DNA of 64,000 bases from Marsupella aquatica (GCA_973895155.1 OZ316892.1:4092001-4156000), one strand, 5' to 3'. Positions 51,001 through 62,068 are shown, numbered from the stretch's first letter. Notes: generated by a model not told the origin, from the sequence alone. Translations and numbers: made by a program.

Positions 51001-51224
51001 GTGATAGTCAGAGTGCTCTTCACTTGGCTGCTAACCAGGTGATGGATAGCAGGGTGAAGCACATTGATATCAGGTACCATTTTATCAGGCAAGCAGTGTC
51101 TGATAAAACTTTTGATCTAGTCAAGATTGATGGGAAGCTCAATCCTGCTGATGCCTTTACCAAAGTGATTCCTTTGGAGAGTTTCTCAAGACACTGTGCT
51201 ACTTTGCAAGTTTTGCAGTTGTAG
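48074..51224 (+). pseudogene. pol: Copia pol: protease remainder, integrase, reverse transcriptase, RNase H, with five premature stops
   Basis: One frame carries the whole of pol, which copies element RNA to cDNA and integrates it. In order: the pre-integrase zinc motif (WHFRLGHMSEKG..CKLEFYEHCVLRKQ, about 48430-48555), integrase Asp residues in TFIDDYSRYVW (48674) and YLRSDNGGEYSS (48795), the integrase C-terminal region (FGCDAYVLTPSQLRSK), the RT start (KSKWIYKLKD; QMDVVTAFLYGNLEE near 49986), the RT catalytic YVDDML (about 50258) and RNase H (GYVDSDYGGCLDTRRSTTGF; STTEAEYVAAVEAAKEAIW). In-frame stops lie at 48657, 48927, 49197, 50046 and 50964. A one-base loss in a T run near 48086 separates the protease from this frame. 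The final stop is at 51222. The element is inactive. Confidence 0.95.
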
Positions 51225-51420
51225 TGCAAGTAGAGTTATTTAGCAATGTGTGACTATTTGTATATGGATTACTCATTCCTGTTTGGCTACGGCTTAGTTC
51301 TAGTTAACCCTTAGTTAACCCTTGTGGTTTTTAGGGGGAGACCTGGTTTGGTAATTGTCTAGAACTTCCCGCTGAGGAATCCATATGGTAGCATTTAGTC
51401 CAGTCCCCAAGATAAGAGTC

Positions 51421-51431
51421 AAGGGGGAGTT
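51421..51431 (+). promoter_or_regulatory. Copia polypurine tract
   Basis: AAGGGGGAGTT lies directly before the 3' LTR, where plus-strand cDNA synthesis starts in active elements. A second purine tract (AGGGGGAGA, about 51333) lies about 100 bp upstream. Confidence 0.85.
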
Positions 51432-51779
51432 TGTTAGATATTGCTCTAGTCTTGTGACTCATGAGCTAACCACAGTTAGTCTAACTCGGGTTAGGACTTA
51501 GCTAATGTTAGCGATAGTGTTGTGGTGTATATAACCAGGGCTGATGCCAGACCCTGGTGGAACTTACTAAGGCTCATTGTTACGGAGCTAGTTGAGAGAT
51601 AGGGAGAGCTTGTGCTGTGGATGCTTGGTATGGCCGGTCGGCCTAGAGTGCAATAAAGCTCTTGTGTCTTCCCGTGGATGTAGCCTCATGTGGAGATGAA
51701 TCACGTATCTCTCTGTGTCGACTATTGTGCGTTGGATGGTTCATGGGCTTGCCGTTACGAATGTCGTCTATGCTCAACA
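51432..51779 (+). repeat. 3' LTR of the copia element
   Basis: 348 bp. TATATAA box at 51528-51534 and poly(A) signal AATAAA at 51652-51657. Followed by target duplication CGAAC (51780-51784). Confidence 0.96.
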
Positions 51780-52509
51780 CGAACACAGCGCCCGGGCGTT
51801 GTGTTCAAAAGTTGAAAATTTAGTGTCCTTATACAAAAAAGCATGTTTTTTTCGAACACAACGTTACTTTTACACAACTCCCGGGCGCTTTGTTCGAATT
51901 TGGCATTGTGTTCGAGGATGACGTTGTGTTCGAACTTGGGCACTATGTTCGAGTGAGGGGTTTGCTGTCGTGTCTTTTGTTATAATGAAGTGTTCAAAGT
52001 TGACAGTATGTTGGAGTGAGGACATTGTGAAAGCAATCTACAATGAGCTCACAGAAAGCAAATATGTTTCACATTATAATTATATGCTTACCATGGGATA
52101 ACATTTGTTGACTTGGTGCATATTATTCATGGTTTGTAAGGTCTAATTTTGTGATACAAATCATTTGTTATCTGCCCATGTTGAATTCAGTGTTTAAATT
52201 AACTAAATATTCACAATTTAACACTTATCTCTAACACATCAATTCTATCCTATAATTCCAGCTTATACCCCAATCCATACCCCAATCCAGCATATGCCTA
52301 AATTTGAACACAACGCCACTATTCAAACACAACATTAATTTTCAAACACAACGCCAATATTCGAACACAACACTACATGTTACAAAAATCCAAAACAAAG
52401 TGTCAAAATTCAAACTAAACACCCAGGGCTCACTAATCGAATATAGCGTCCCTTGACTCACTATTCGAATATAGTGCCCGGGCGCTGTGTTCAGGGGAAG
52501 ACGGTAGTG

Positions 52510-53327
52510 TAGAAGCTATCTGATCAGGTGGACAAATGGTGTGGGTATTATCCAAAAGTAATGAGAATATACATAAAGGGTGGCCAGTGGGCACTTGCCC
52601 GATATGCAGTTAAATGTGCAATGACCAAAAGAAGGATGCCCAAAGGATCTTCCTATCATGTACCCTTTGAAAAAAAAGAATGGCTCAAATAATGGTGTAC
52701 TCTCCTATAGATGTAAGATGAAACTATACCAGGGGGCTCTCAAAACCATATATAGGCTAGATGAAATGGATATGTCATATGTCTAGATATGGAGCTCTCA
52801 ATGTAAGATATATGGCCACTTGTGAGATTCTGTTGAAAGTTAGAGTCATCCACATAGCCTACAATCCAATCACTCCTCCAAGAACAACAACTGCAAACTG
52901 ATATGGAGATAGATGATCGGATAATGCACAACAATATTGTGATGATGATAGAGTCCAAGACACAACACATAAAAACTTCTCTCCAGTGCCAAGGGGGTGA
53001 AATCTAAACCATGGCTAATAAGCAAGATGCTCCCAAAATCCGAGATACTCAGAGGCAAATGCCGTACTGCAGCACACTGATAAAGGGAAAACATCACGGA
53101 TGGAAGCCTAAGTATTGGTCTTTAGTTGTTCAAAATAAAGCTCGAAAATGCTCAGAAACCCTACACTCTAAACCCCCTATATGCAAGCCCTTGGGCAGGC
53201 AGCCCTTAGTCTTTTATTTAAGAGAACTTCCTCTTGAGAGAACTTTACTTTATACATAGCAACTTCGGTAGAATGAGCCCAAATGGGGACTACGAACTCT
53301 GCTGTGAAACTTTACTACGTCAACTGG
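52510..53327. other. Intergenic gap between the nested element and ATXR2
   Basis: No gene or repeat of note seen. The right part presumably contains the ATXR2 3' UTR and terminator region. Confidence 0.45.
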
Positions 53328-56300
53328 TCAAGATTTGCAAATCGATTCGCTTTGGATCCTTTCCTCTTTACATCGAGGACAGGAGCAAACAAAACCATAA
53401 TCAGCAAGCATAGCCTGCCTATCTTCAAGGTCTGCATCTTCATCAATATAGCTTATTGTTATCTGCATGGAGGACAGTTCCAAGCAACCAACATTAGATA
53501 TCCACCACTTGATATGTTCATAAAAAAATCCACACGACAAGTCAAGGCCAAAAACTAGAGCCAAATTAGACTCTCGATCTCAGACAAAGAATTCAGCTAT
53601 AAATCGAAAACCGTTATGTGCGAACCAAATCAGCGACACATCCCCTTTCTTTCGACACCAAGAGTTTCGTACGAAGTTGGGTAATCTCTCTTGTGCCTGT
53701 CAGAGGCAGTTTCTCGTAGTAGAGTCACGGATACGGTGAAATGGCCAAAGCTAGGGGGAAACTTATCTCAAAGGAAAGTACGGTGGATTCAACGAACTCA
53801 TACGAGCCACCTTTCACTCTTTTCAGTTAGGCCTAGCTGATAACTTCCCGAAGGATCACTTTTGATAATTCATACTGAAGATGCACTGGCAGACGAGCCA
53901 CCAAAGAAATATTCATCTTGGAAATTAGACTATGTTCATATGTAGTCTAAGGAGAAGAGCGAAGGAGAAGAGCGAAGGAGAAGAGCCGGAGGTACTGTAC
54001 ATACCTCCTCACCTTTCCTGATTGGCCTTGCTGCGAGCACCACAGCATGGCCATCCCTATCCTGGTGAATATCAATAACAGTCAAATTAGTACTGTTAAG
54101 GCTGGCAGTCAAAGTTAAGCTTCGCAGTTACATAAAGACGGGCATCAAGAGCAATATACTGCAAGACTCAAGACACTAGCACGAGAAAAGATAAATTAAC
54201 GAACCTTCTACATGACAGACATTACCTCTACAAATTTCGCTTTGAAACTTGTAAAACAAAACCTACCTCATCCCTCTTGAAGGCCTTGGCATTGGGCTGA
54301 CAGGAATGATTGATACAACTCTGTAGAGCAAAAAATCCTGAACCTGCAACATTGAAGCTGGGGTCAATTTCAAACCTTGAAGTGAAGCAAAACTTTGAGC
54401 GGAACCTGTGAGGCCCACAGACAACGTGGATCTTGCATGACATTTATCAGAGAAAGAAGCTAAGCAGAAATAACTTCGATGGACTAGTGAAAGGCAGTCA
54501 ATAAACTTAAACAGCTGTCAATAAATGTTGCAAAGTTCAGGAAAGGGTACTACCTTGACAATAAGCTGCATATTCAGAACCCAAGGCATCTAAGAATGGC
54601 TTAACAATCAAGTCCGCTTCAGCCTGGTTACGAGATGTGACATGCAGAGATTTTAGCGAATTTAGTAATTGTCCATAATATTCTGTGCCGTCCAAAGAGA
54701 TTGCCGTTTACGAATGAGAAGAATGGATGCCACCGGGACCCAGAAACAAGGGGTAATTTTGAACAGCCGAACCTACTTTGGCCAAAGGTGGAAGATCATC
54801 AATGTATATGAAATAGTCCTCCACTGGTGAAGCGACCACTATCTCCCTGAACATGTAACCAGCTAGAAAATTTGAGAGAGAATGTGAGCAGATTTATCTT
54901 CACAATGAAGAAAGCTTTTAGCTTATTTTCAAAAAGAAAAGTGAACATCTACAGGAGAAACCATTACAAGTTGTTTTGCTCGAACATGCCGATAACGTGC
55001 CCGTAAACCTCCATAGAAAATACTGAAGAATCCAGTTAAGGTTGGACATTGTCTACTACATTGAGATACCAACGTCCTTCAACAAAAGAAAGAACAAGCC
55101 CGGTAGAGAAAGAACAAGGCTAGGACTCCTTGATGCTTCCAACAATGATCCACAAGCACACTTTTACTACTCAATAGAGATCGAATGAAAATTTAAGGAA
55201 TCGTACGTCTACTAGACTCGAGCTGGTTAAGGAGAGCAGAGAAAGGGAAAGAGTCGAGAAGGTAGTCGTTCACAAGGATACAAGGTGAAAACCCTTCTTC
55301 ATAGACAGCTTCTTTCAAGTATTTCAAGGACTGCCAAACCAACATCCGACTGGATAAATTTCTGTACAAATTATGTATCCAAAAGTGTTTTCTTAATAAA
55401 TAACTCATGAATACTTGTGCTGTCTTTAGTGTGGTTTTTCATCATTCATGATCAAACTCAAACTCTACCACCAGTATACTGTTCGAACATCTCGTTGCTT
55501 TAAAAGCTGGGAGCACACTAATAAAGCAAGTTGTTGCTGATATTTCCAACATTATGTTGATTCTTTCAAGATGACCTTTATATCTCAATCATTTTGGGAA
55601 ACAAACCTTGGAGGCAAGCCCTTGTATCTGTTCTCTGAACGCTGTTTCCTCTGAGGAACTCATCCCGGATGGCAATGCAACAGCTTCCCACCACCTTCCA
55701 CCCACACGGCAAAACGTTGGCAAAGTCAGTACATAGCAGGACCAACCAGCTGCTTTCACCCTAAATTAGACAGGCCAAACAGCTCCCTTAGAGCCGAATA
55801 ATTACCTGTTGAGAACGCATCACACTTCAGATTATAGACTTCGGGATGAACCTTACAATTTCTTGTGGCCCATTGCAAAGGGCTCCCAAGCCTCCAGCAA
55901 AATATCGAGATCGTCTTGTTCTTGGTCAAGACCTGTCAGCTTCCTCCGATTTTGATGTTCACATTTCTCATTCTTTAGTCTCCGTCCTTGCAAGATAGTC
56001 CCCGAGATGACCTACAGGATTCAGGCCCAACACTTACCCAGGATTACTTATGCTCCGTTAAATAAAAACTTACAAGTCATGTCGTCACACGGCAATCGAT
56101 ATTTACATACCTGGGCAGCAACATGAAATATGTCATTGGTTTCTGCACACGATAACTCGATGTTACAAACAAACATCAATTTTTTTCCAAATTCGAGCAA
56201 TCGGATATTAATATATGAATGTAGTGGAACTACACAGGGCGCACACGTGTTCTTGACAGCGCATAAATACGTGAATCAGTTTTATAAGGATTCTCAATCC

Positions 56301-58338
56301 CAGTCCCAAAGCAGTATAGCCTACCTGTAAGCTGACCAACACACATAATTCAGGGCAAACTGTGACCTACCATCTGCAAAGTCCTTGAATCTGGCCAGGG
56401 CTTGTTGGTCCTGACACAGAGAACCTGGACCACTGCATAGAAGTGAGTGGTAGCTATTCCATGCGTCACCTGCACATGCATTGCTGGCACCAACACCGCT
56501 GTTACCAACTCTTAACCAGAAGACGCTCCTACCTGCCTCCCAAGTACAGCTGAAAATTGACAGGTTCATCCAAATACTCTCCAGAAAAATAGATGGGTGC
56601 AACACTACAACTTCAAGGTTCAGAAAACTGGAGTTAACTTTCTTAGCGAGAGCCTACACTACCTCAGAGCAGATGAAAGCCACAAAATCATTCTGCAAAG
56701 GACATTTGAAAACAATTCTGCAACATGGTGACTTCGCTACTACTTTAAAACTTGATCATTAACACGAACCTGCAAAAGAGTTCTTCATTGCAACCACCAA
56801 GGCAATTTATTATTGCGGGTAATGGGAAGAGGTCCCTTTCAGGCAAGCTAATGTCACCATTCAAAAGTGCGTTCACGAGCTTTGCTGAGATAGGTTTCTT
56901 TCCACTCGGCAAGTCCTCACAACCACACCCTTCTTCCCCATCATTACTTTCCTGTCTACTAGATTCGTCGATATCCATAGCTAAATCCTCAAATCCCCTG
57001 GAGTTGGACGCAGCTATTATTGGTCCATGTGTACTAGTATGCGATTGGTGATGATGTTGGGAAGCATCGGGTAAACACTCATCTCCTCCCTCAAGAAGTC
57101 GACGTCCAATTTGAAGCTCTAGGGAGCCGATGTACTGGAAACAGAAACTGCAAACCAGAGCATCTGCCTGTTTGATTGAAAGACGTTCACAAATACAAGA
57201 TGTCAGTTAGACCTCACAACTGTATCCTCGCTGTGCAAAAAAGAACAAGTGAATGTAAGTCATGGCCTTTAGGAACGTTCTCAAAAGTACTTTACATATA
57301 CAGCAAAATACTTCAAGGACAGAAAAGAGAGGGCACCTTATTTGCAGTGTGTTGAGCTCCAACCAGCTTAGGTTCTCGTAGCACAAGATCATCCTCCTTA
57401 AAATCTCTCTCAGCAAACAAACCTGGAGGCACGCATTACGTACCAGGGATGCATTATATAAAGGAGATGGCATGGCATGGCATGGCATGGCATGTGCACG
57501 GTTCAGCGCACACCTTTCACTACCAATTTGGAGAATCGGTAAAATTAGAACAAGGGTACATGAATGCCCTACCTTTTCCCAGAGCACCTCCAATCTGGTC
57601 CACTCGCAACCCAGGTCCTCTTCCTGATGCTGACAGCTTATCATAATAATTCTGGTGGCACAGTCCCATCCAAAGTTTTAGATGTGGACACTTACTACAC
57701 TCATGGCAGAGAAGCTAGACATCACACATCTACACTAAACTTGTCATGGACACTGCAACTGCATGAAGATAGTATTCAATACTTGCTCTGCGCACAAGGA
57801 ATCTCAAGGGTTTTAAAGTTTAGAAGTAAGAATTGTAAAGAGCCCCCTATCGAGCCACTCTATTGTCCCTCAGTTTCTCAACTCAAAAATTCGGCTGGTA
57901 TGTGAACTCTTATTCACCCACATCCTTCACAAGGCCAAACTAGTTCAAATCTATCCGCGATTGACACTTCACTTGTTACAACGAAGTGAATAACCGACTA
58001 CAAACGAGGCAAAATCTCTGATACAACCAAAAATTCAATGCAAGTTCCCAAGCATCGTCAATGAGTGACTACATCGTCAATTCCCCTCTAACAAAACTAA
58101 TGGATTACTTTTCAGAATTTATAACTTTCAAAGACGGACGATGAGACAAAGACCGCCTTCGCTGATAATATTGGACTCCAATGCAATGCGCGAGATGTGA
58201 CATAGAATTAACAAAAACGATAGAAGGGATACTACTCATAGAAACAACAACAACCACAACAACAACATCAAATATTAAATACTACAAACTCACCCGCATG
58301 GCGGAATCGGGCGGACGTGCCAGCAGTTGCTCCACCAT
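53328..58338 (-). CDS. ATXR2: ATXR2-like SET-domain histone-lysine methyltransferase (split SET/MYND type)
   Basis: Predicted nuclear lysine methyltransferase; Arabidopsis ATXR2 acts on histone H3 (H3K36) in root and callus programmes. Sixteen exons on the minus strand: 58338-58294, 57651-57573, 57422-57337, 57167-56770, 56549-56533, 56469-56371, 56142-56111, 56011-55857, 55694-55607, 55330-55282, 55022-54968, 54846-54777, 54623-54554, 54343-54267, 54061-54005 and 53462-53328. All are GT..AG, all phases agree, total 503 codons plus stop, slightly longer than the Arabidopsis protein. Blocks: LFAERDFKEDDLVLREPKLV (SET-N), ALVCSFCFQYIGSLELQIGR and CLGGCNEELFC (zinc-binding insert), WNSYHSLLCSG, LLEAWEPFAMGHKK, SPVEDYFIYIDDLPPLAK, FALQSCINHSCQPNAKAFKR (SET, NHSC), ITISYIDEDADLEDRQ and CSCPRCKEE (post-SET Cys cluster). 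Exon 5 is only 17 nt and completes the zinc motif; it is the least certain exon. No disabling mutation was seen. Confidence 0.94.
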
Positions 58339-58435
58339 GACTACAGACCTGAGCTCCCTCGGCATCAGTCAAGTGACAATTTTCTGGACGCGAACGAGAC
58401 TTGGGTGAGGAAACTACGGACAACAATTGCGAAAG

Positions 58436-58456
58436 TTTAGGGTTTAGGGTAAACCC
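58436..58456. promoter_or_regulatory. Telo-box in the ATXR2 upstream region
   Basis: TTTAGGGTTTAGGGTAAACCC: two plant telomere-type repeats and an inverted half copy, about 100 bp upstream of the ATXR2 start codon. Telo-boxes are established elements in promoters of plant growth and translation genes and are bound by telobox-binding factors. Function here is inferred. Confidence 0.65.
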
Positions 58457-58482
58457 CCAAATGCCACATAGAACGATTCATC

Positions 58483-58673
58483 TTGGAGAACACCTTGCTG
58501 CTGGAGGACGTCGAGCACGACAATGCCGTGTCTGCTGCTGCTGCTGTAGACAGAAGCACCGTCGTCATTTTCTTCTCCCACAGCGTTCACCCTGTAAACT
58601 CAGAAGGCCCGCACGTCGAGAGATACACCAAGCGCCTTAAACCCCTGAAACTACAAGTTTCGTTTCCAAGATT
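58483..58673 (+). CDS. Possible first exon of an unknown gene, divergent from ATXR2
   Basis: A plus-strand frame starting MENTLLLEDVEHDNAVSAAA and continuing VVIFFSHSVHPVNSEGPHVE. It ends at a possible donor (TTG|GTATGC). It starts about 145 bp from the ATXR2 ATG, so a shared promoter is conceivable. I do not recognise the product, and no further exons were found downstream, where only repeats follow. It may be a gene fragment or an ATXR2 promoter sequence that is open by chance. Confidence 0.22.
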
Positions 58674-59043
58674 GGTATGCAACCAGTCCAATTAAGATGG
58701 TTGTAGAGTATCTTGTTGACTGTATTTGGTAATTTACAACTATAATAAAGGATCCTGTCGTTTTTAGTCCTTCTTTCCCATACAAAAAAATTTCTGGGCA
58801 GGGAAAATCCAGAGCCATTGGATTTGATTAGCTGTTTTTGCTCACCATTGATGAAAAAAATGTACACCCTATCACGTATTTGCTTCCCGCTGCCCCATAA
58901 TGCCCCCGGCCAATCCCTATGGGCCTACCCTCCTTGCACACTGGCATAGAGCTCGTCTTAGTATAAAAGTGCAAGGATTGGTATGCAACCAGTCCAGTTA
59001 AGATGGTTGTCTAGTATCTTGTTGACTGTATTTGGTAATCTTA
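58670..59043. repeat. Pair of 67-bp direct repeats about 307 bp apart
   Basis: GATTGGTATGCAACCAGTCC through TTGACTGTATTTGGTAAT occurs at about 58672-58734 and 58979-59041 with few differences. The second half (TTGTTGACTGTA(A/T)TTGGTAA) recurs in each unit of the neighbouring 59.3-59.9 kb array. The AT-rich sequence between the pair holds no gene. Confidence 0.85.
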
Positions 59044-59325
59044 TTATAAAAGCGCCAATAAAAGTTTACTCTTAAGGGTCACGGTCTAGAAGGGTCACGG
59101 TCTAGACAGTAACTCTCCCTATAGAGACAAGGCTGATAATGAGGTTCAATAAGGTAAACATCTTAAATGAGGATGAACAAAATTGACATTAACTAAAGAC
59201 AAACCTGAAATGAGAATGGACAAAAAACAAGGATGAGTCAAAGACTGATCAAATAGCATATAAATTGTAGCAAGATTTTCCTTCATATCCATATATGTTG
59301 AAGGAATGGGTCATGGGAGCTAGTT

Positions 59326-59935
59326 TTCAATAACTTTGGTTTGTCCAGAAATAGTGTGACTTAACATGTTTAATTAGTGTGATTCCTGATGAAAAAACAA
59401 ATTCACACTAATTCTATAATATTGGTGTCACACTAATTAGTTTCTTGTTGTCTGGTATCTTGTTGACTGTAATTGGTAATTTTCAATAACTTTGATTTGC
59501 CCAGAGTGACTTAACATGTTTAATTAGTGTGAATCCTGATGAAAAAACAAATTCACATAAATTAGTGTGAGTCACTCTATAATATTGGTGTCACACTAAT
59601 TAGTTTCTGTAACTTGTTGACTGTAATTGGTAATTTTCAATAACTTTGATTTGTCCATAATAGTGACTTAACATGTTTAATTAGTGTGATTCCTGATGAA
59701 AAAACAAATTCACATAAATTAGTGTGAGTCATTCATAATATTGGTGTCACACTAATTAGTTTCTTGTTGTCTGGTATCTTGACTGTAATTGGTAATTTTC
59801 AATAACTTTGGTTTGTCTGTAAATAGTGTGACTTAACATGTTTAATTAGTGTGATTCCTGATGAAAAAACAAATTCACATAAATTAGTGAGTCACTCTAT
59901 AACATTGGTGTCACACTAATTGGTGTCACATTAAT
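59326..59935. repeat. Tandem array, four diverged units of about 150-160 bp
   Basis: TTTTCAATAACTTTG followed by ACTTAACATGTTTAATTAGT and CCTGATGAAAAAACAAATTC recurs at about 59326, 59479, 59634 and 59794. Each unit also contains GGTGTCACACTAATTAGTTT, itself rich in TTAGTGTGA/TCACACTAA inverted pairs. Confidence 0.92.
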
Positions 59936-59977
59936 TGTTCATTCACACTAATTGCGGTGGACTGCGTACTAAACCTA

Positions 59978-60171
59978 GCCCAGATCCTATACTTACATTT
60001 GCTCTACTCTAGAGAAACTCTAACCTTAATTCACTATCTAGTCACATGGTCGGGGTTAGAAGCCAACAACCCCGGCCCAGACAGCCTTTTTCCTATAGTT
60101 ACTTTAGATTGTGTCCAAGCACTCCCGTAATCACTTGCTTCTCTAGAGTAGAGCAAAGTTAGTATCTGGGC
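59978..60171. mobile_element. MITE-like foldback element
   Basis: Imperfect inverted arms of about 35 bp: 59978-60016 (GCCCAGATCC..TTTGCTCTACTCTAGAGAA) and 60139-60171 (TTCTCTAGAGTAGAGCAAA..ATCTGGGC) around a 120-bp spacer. Non-coding. No target duplication was established. Confidence 0.65.
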
Positions 60172-60189
60172 AGGGTTCTATCCTGCACC

Positions 60190-60480
60190 CTGTTTACTAG
60201 CATTTTGGGAACAGGGTTCAGGCTAGAACCCTCCAAAGAAACTCCTTTATATCCAGGCAAATCCAGAAATGGTTACAGGCTAGAACCCTGCAAAGAACTT
60301 CTTTATATCCAGGCAACTCCAGAAATGATTACCCTTATATCAGGTAATTATTGTCCCTATCCAGGCACCTCCAGAAGGCAACTCCAGAAATGGCTACACT
60401 TATTCATGTAATTATTGTCCCTATCCAGGCAACTGCAGAATTAGTTACACTTACATCATGTAATTATTGTCCCTAAAAAT
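60190..60480. repeat. Short irregular repeats (CCAGGCAACTCCAGAAATGG units)
   Basis: GGCTAGAACCCT..CAAAGAA and TATCCAGGCAACTCCAGAAATG occur several times, and CATGTAATTATTGTCCCTA three times, at spacings of 60-85 bp. Confidence 0.8.
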
Positions 60481-61333
60481 GTGACAGATTACTGTAATAG
60501 CAAGACCTACTTTACATATTCTAATTGCTGTCCAGAAAAAAGGTTACATATCACAGAGATGGTTACACACAGGTAACCTGTATTCCTGACAGCAATTACA
60601 AAGGATGATCAATATTTTTCAATAGAACTGAAGCCTTGTAAACAGGATCCAAACGATAATCAACGTGTTTCGATAGAACTGAAGTCTTGACAACAGGATA
60701 AGAGCTGACATATCTGGGACAATGGAAACATGATCATCTCCAAAGATCTGAAACTTTGTACCTTCCTAAATTCTGTAAGCCAGTGGATGGCAATTAACAT
60801 GGTTGCCGGTGATATTCATACGCTATATGTTGCTCCAAAAACGACAAGACACCAATGAGGATGTTGTCTTACATAACACGAAAAATCTGTACTCTAATGA
60901 GCAGAGAAGAAGCCATGCAGAATGCAGAAGACAAATTCTCAATCTCGAAAGACACATCGGTCTCATAAATAAATCAAGTTTGAGGGACGAACTTGACGTA
61001 GAATACCCAAATCATTCCAAGCGAAGATGCACAGTGATCAATATTGGGTACACAAATCCGTGCACGAACAGCAGAGGTCGACCCTTCAAAAGAACCTTTG
61101 TCACTAGAAACTACTAGGTCGATCATGCACCTCGGAGCATTCGGGAATTGACCAAGCTTCAGGGGAGTAGACGTACCATAATCTCTCCGAGGAAGCACAA
61201 CGAAATGAAGTTGTCAACGATATCACTACCTACAGTGGCAAAAATCCTTCCACACGGACCCCCAGCATGAGAAAGGGTCATGTGAAAAGACGAACAAAAA
61301 GTACAATGGCTGCTTCTAGAGCTACAACAGAGG
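60481..61333. other. Region downstream of the adenylate kinase gene
   Basis: No gene recognised. The part nearest 61333 is presumably the 3' UTR of the adenylate kinase gene. A 104-codon frame at 60803 lacks any domain. Confidence 0.45.
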
Positions 61334-62068
61334 CTACAAACTTCCTAGTGCCTTAGAAATCTCGGAGGTAACGTCTTTCGGAGATTTCTCCGCATGAAGA
61401 TGGGCCACTATTCCCTTCCGTTCATAATAGTCAACCACAGGGCTCGTTTGCTGATGAAAGGCCTCCAGCCTGCTCTTGAGAACGTCCGCATTATCGTCCT
61501 TCCTCTGGATCAGCTTCTCACCGGTCACGTCATCGATCCCGGCCTTCTTGGGTGGCGCGAACTTTGTGTGGTATGATCGTCCACTGGCAGGGTGAATCCA
61601 ACGACCTGTAATGCGCTCTTCGAGCACAGAATCTGCAATCTCGAAATCCAAAACCTTATCTATCTTGGTGCCCTTTTTCGCAAGCATCTCATCCAACTTC
61701 TGAGCTTGGACCACCGTGCGAGGAAACCCATCCAGAATGAACCCTTTCGAGCACGACGGACGCTTCAGGGCTTCGTCAATGATGCCAACGACGAGATCGT
61801 CACTCACGAGCTCTCCCTTCTCCATGGCCTTCTTCGCCACCACTCCAAGAGGAGTTTGTGCCGCCACCGCGGCCCTCAGCATGTCTCCAGTGGCAAGATG
61901 ACAGAGGCAGTAATCTTCTTTGATCACGGGAGATTGAGTCCCTTTTCCGCACCCGGGTGGCCCGATGAGGATCAATCGCTTCTCAGACTTTGGAGCGCAT
62001 CGCAATCGCCTCAACACCTCGGTCATGAGGCTATCAATGGGCACGTCCTCCAAATTTGGCGTTGCCAT
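61334..62068 (-). CDS. ADK: Adenylate kinase, cytosolic type (intronless)
   Basis: Catalyses ATP + AMP = 2 ADP, balancing adenylate pools. The 244-residue frame matches the long-form (LID-domain) adenylate kinases of plants in length. Seen in order: P-loop [20 protein letters not shown] (about residues 37-56), the AMP-binding stretch [39 protein letters not shown], the LID with [20 protein letters not shown] and [20 protein letters not shown], and [20 protein letters not shown]. There is no N-terminal transit peptide, so a cytosolic location is likely, as for the closest plant isoforms. The whole gene is one exon, whereas angiosperm counterparts usually have several introns, so intron loss or retroposition is possible. 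No stop or frameshift. An alternative product is unlikely. Confidence 0.96.
   Translation of the reverse strand: MATPNLEDVPIDSLMTEVLRRLRCAPKSEKRLILIGPPGCGKGTQSPVIKEDYCLCHLATGDMLRAAVAAQTPLGVVAKKAMEKGELVSDDLVVGIIDEALKRPSCSKGFILDGFPRTVVQAQKLDEMLAKKGTKIDKVLDFEIADSVLEERITGRWIHPASGRSYHTKFAPPKKAGIDDVTGEKLIQRKDDNADVLKSRLEAFHQQTSPVVDYYERKGIVAHLHAEKSPKDVTSEISKALGSL

Larger units (their letters stand above)
27887..51779 (+). mobile_element. Ty1/copia LTR retrotransposon, disrupted by a nested 17.2-kb DNA transposon
   Basis: Two LTRs of 344 and 348 bp begin TGTTAGATATTGC and end GCTCAACA. They are flanked by the 5-bp target duplication CGAAC (27882-27886 and 51780-51784). A tRNA-Met-type primer site and a polypurine tract sit at the expected places. 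The LTRs differ by a 4-bp indel and about 11 substitutions (roughly 3 percent), so the insertion is not recent. The gag and pol parts share one strand and the order gag, protease, integrase, RT, RNase H, diagnostic of copia. Nonsense mutations and the nested insertion show the element is dead. Without the nested transposon it would be about 6.7 kb. Confidence 0.96.
27866..52509. mobile_element. Non-autonomous TIR element (CACTA-like ends) split by the copia insertion
   Basis: If the copia element and one CGAAC duplication are removed, the flanks join into an element of about 740 bp: 27866-27886 plus 51785-52509. Its left end reads GACTACCGTTTTCCCC then CGAACACAGCGCCCGGGC. The inverted right end (52476-52509) reads CACTACCGTCTTCCCC then TGAACACAGCGCCCGGGC. 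That is a 34-bp TIR with three mismatches. Inside are many copies of TTCGAACACAACG and its complement, like the subterminal motifs of CACTA elements. It has no coding capacity. A clean target duplication was not found, so the superfamily is a suggestion based on the CACTA terminus. Confidence 0.7.

Noticed and set aside
60803-61117. A 104-codon plus-strand frame near the adenylate kinase 3' end
   Set aside because: No domain, and it lies antisense to the presumed 3' UTR.
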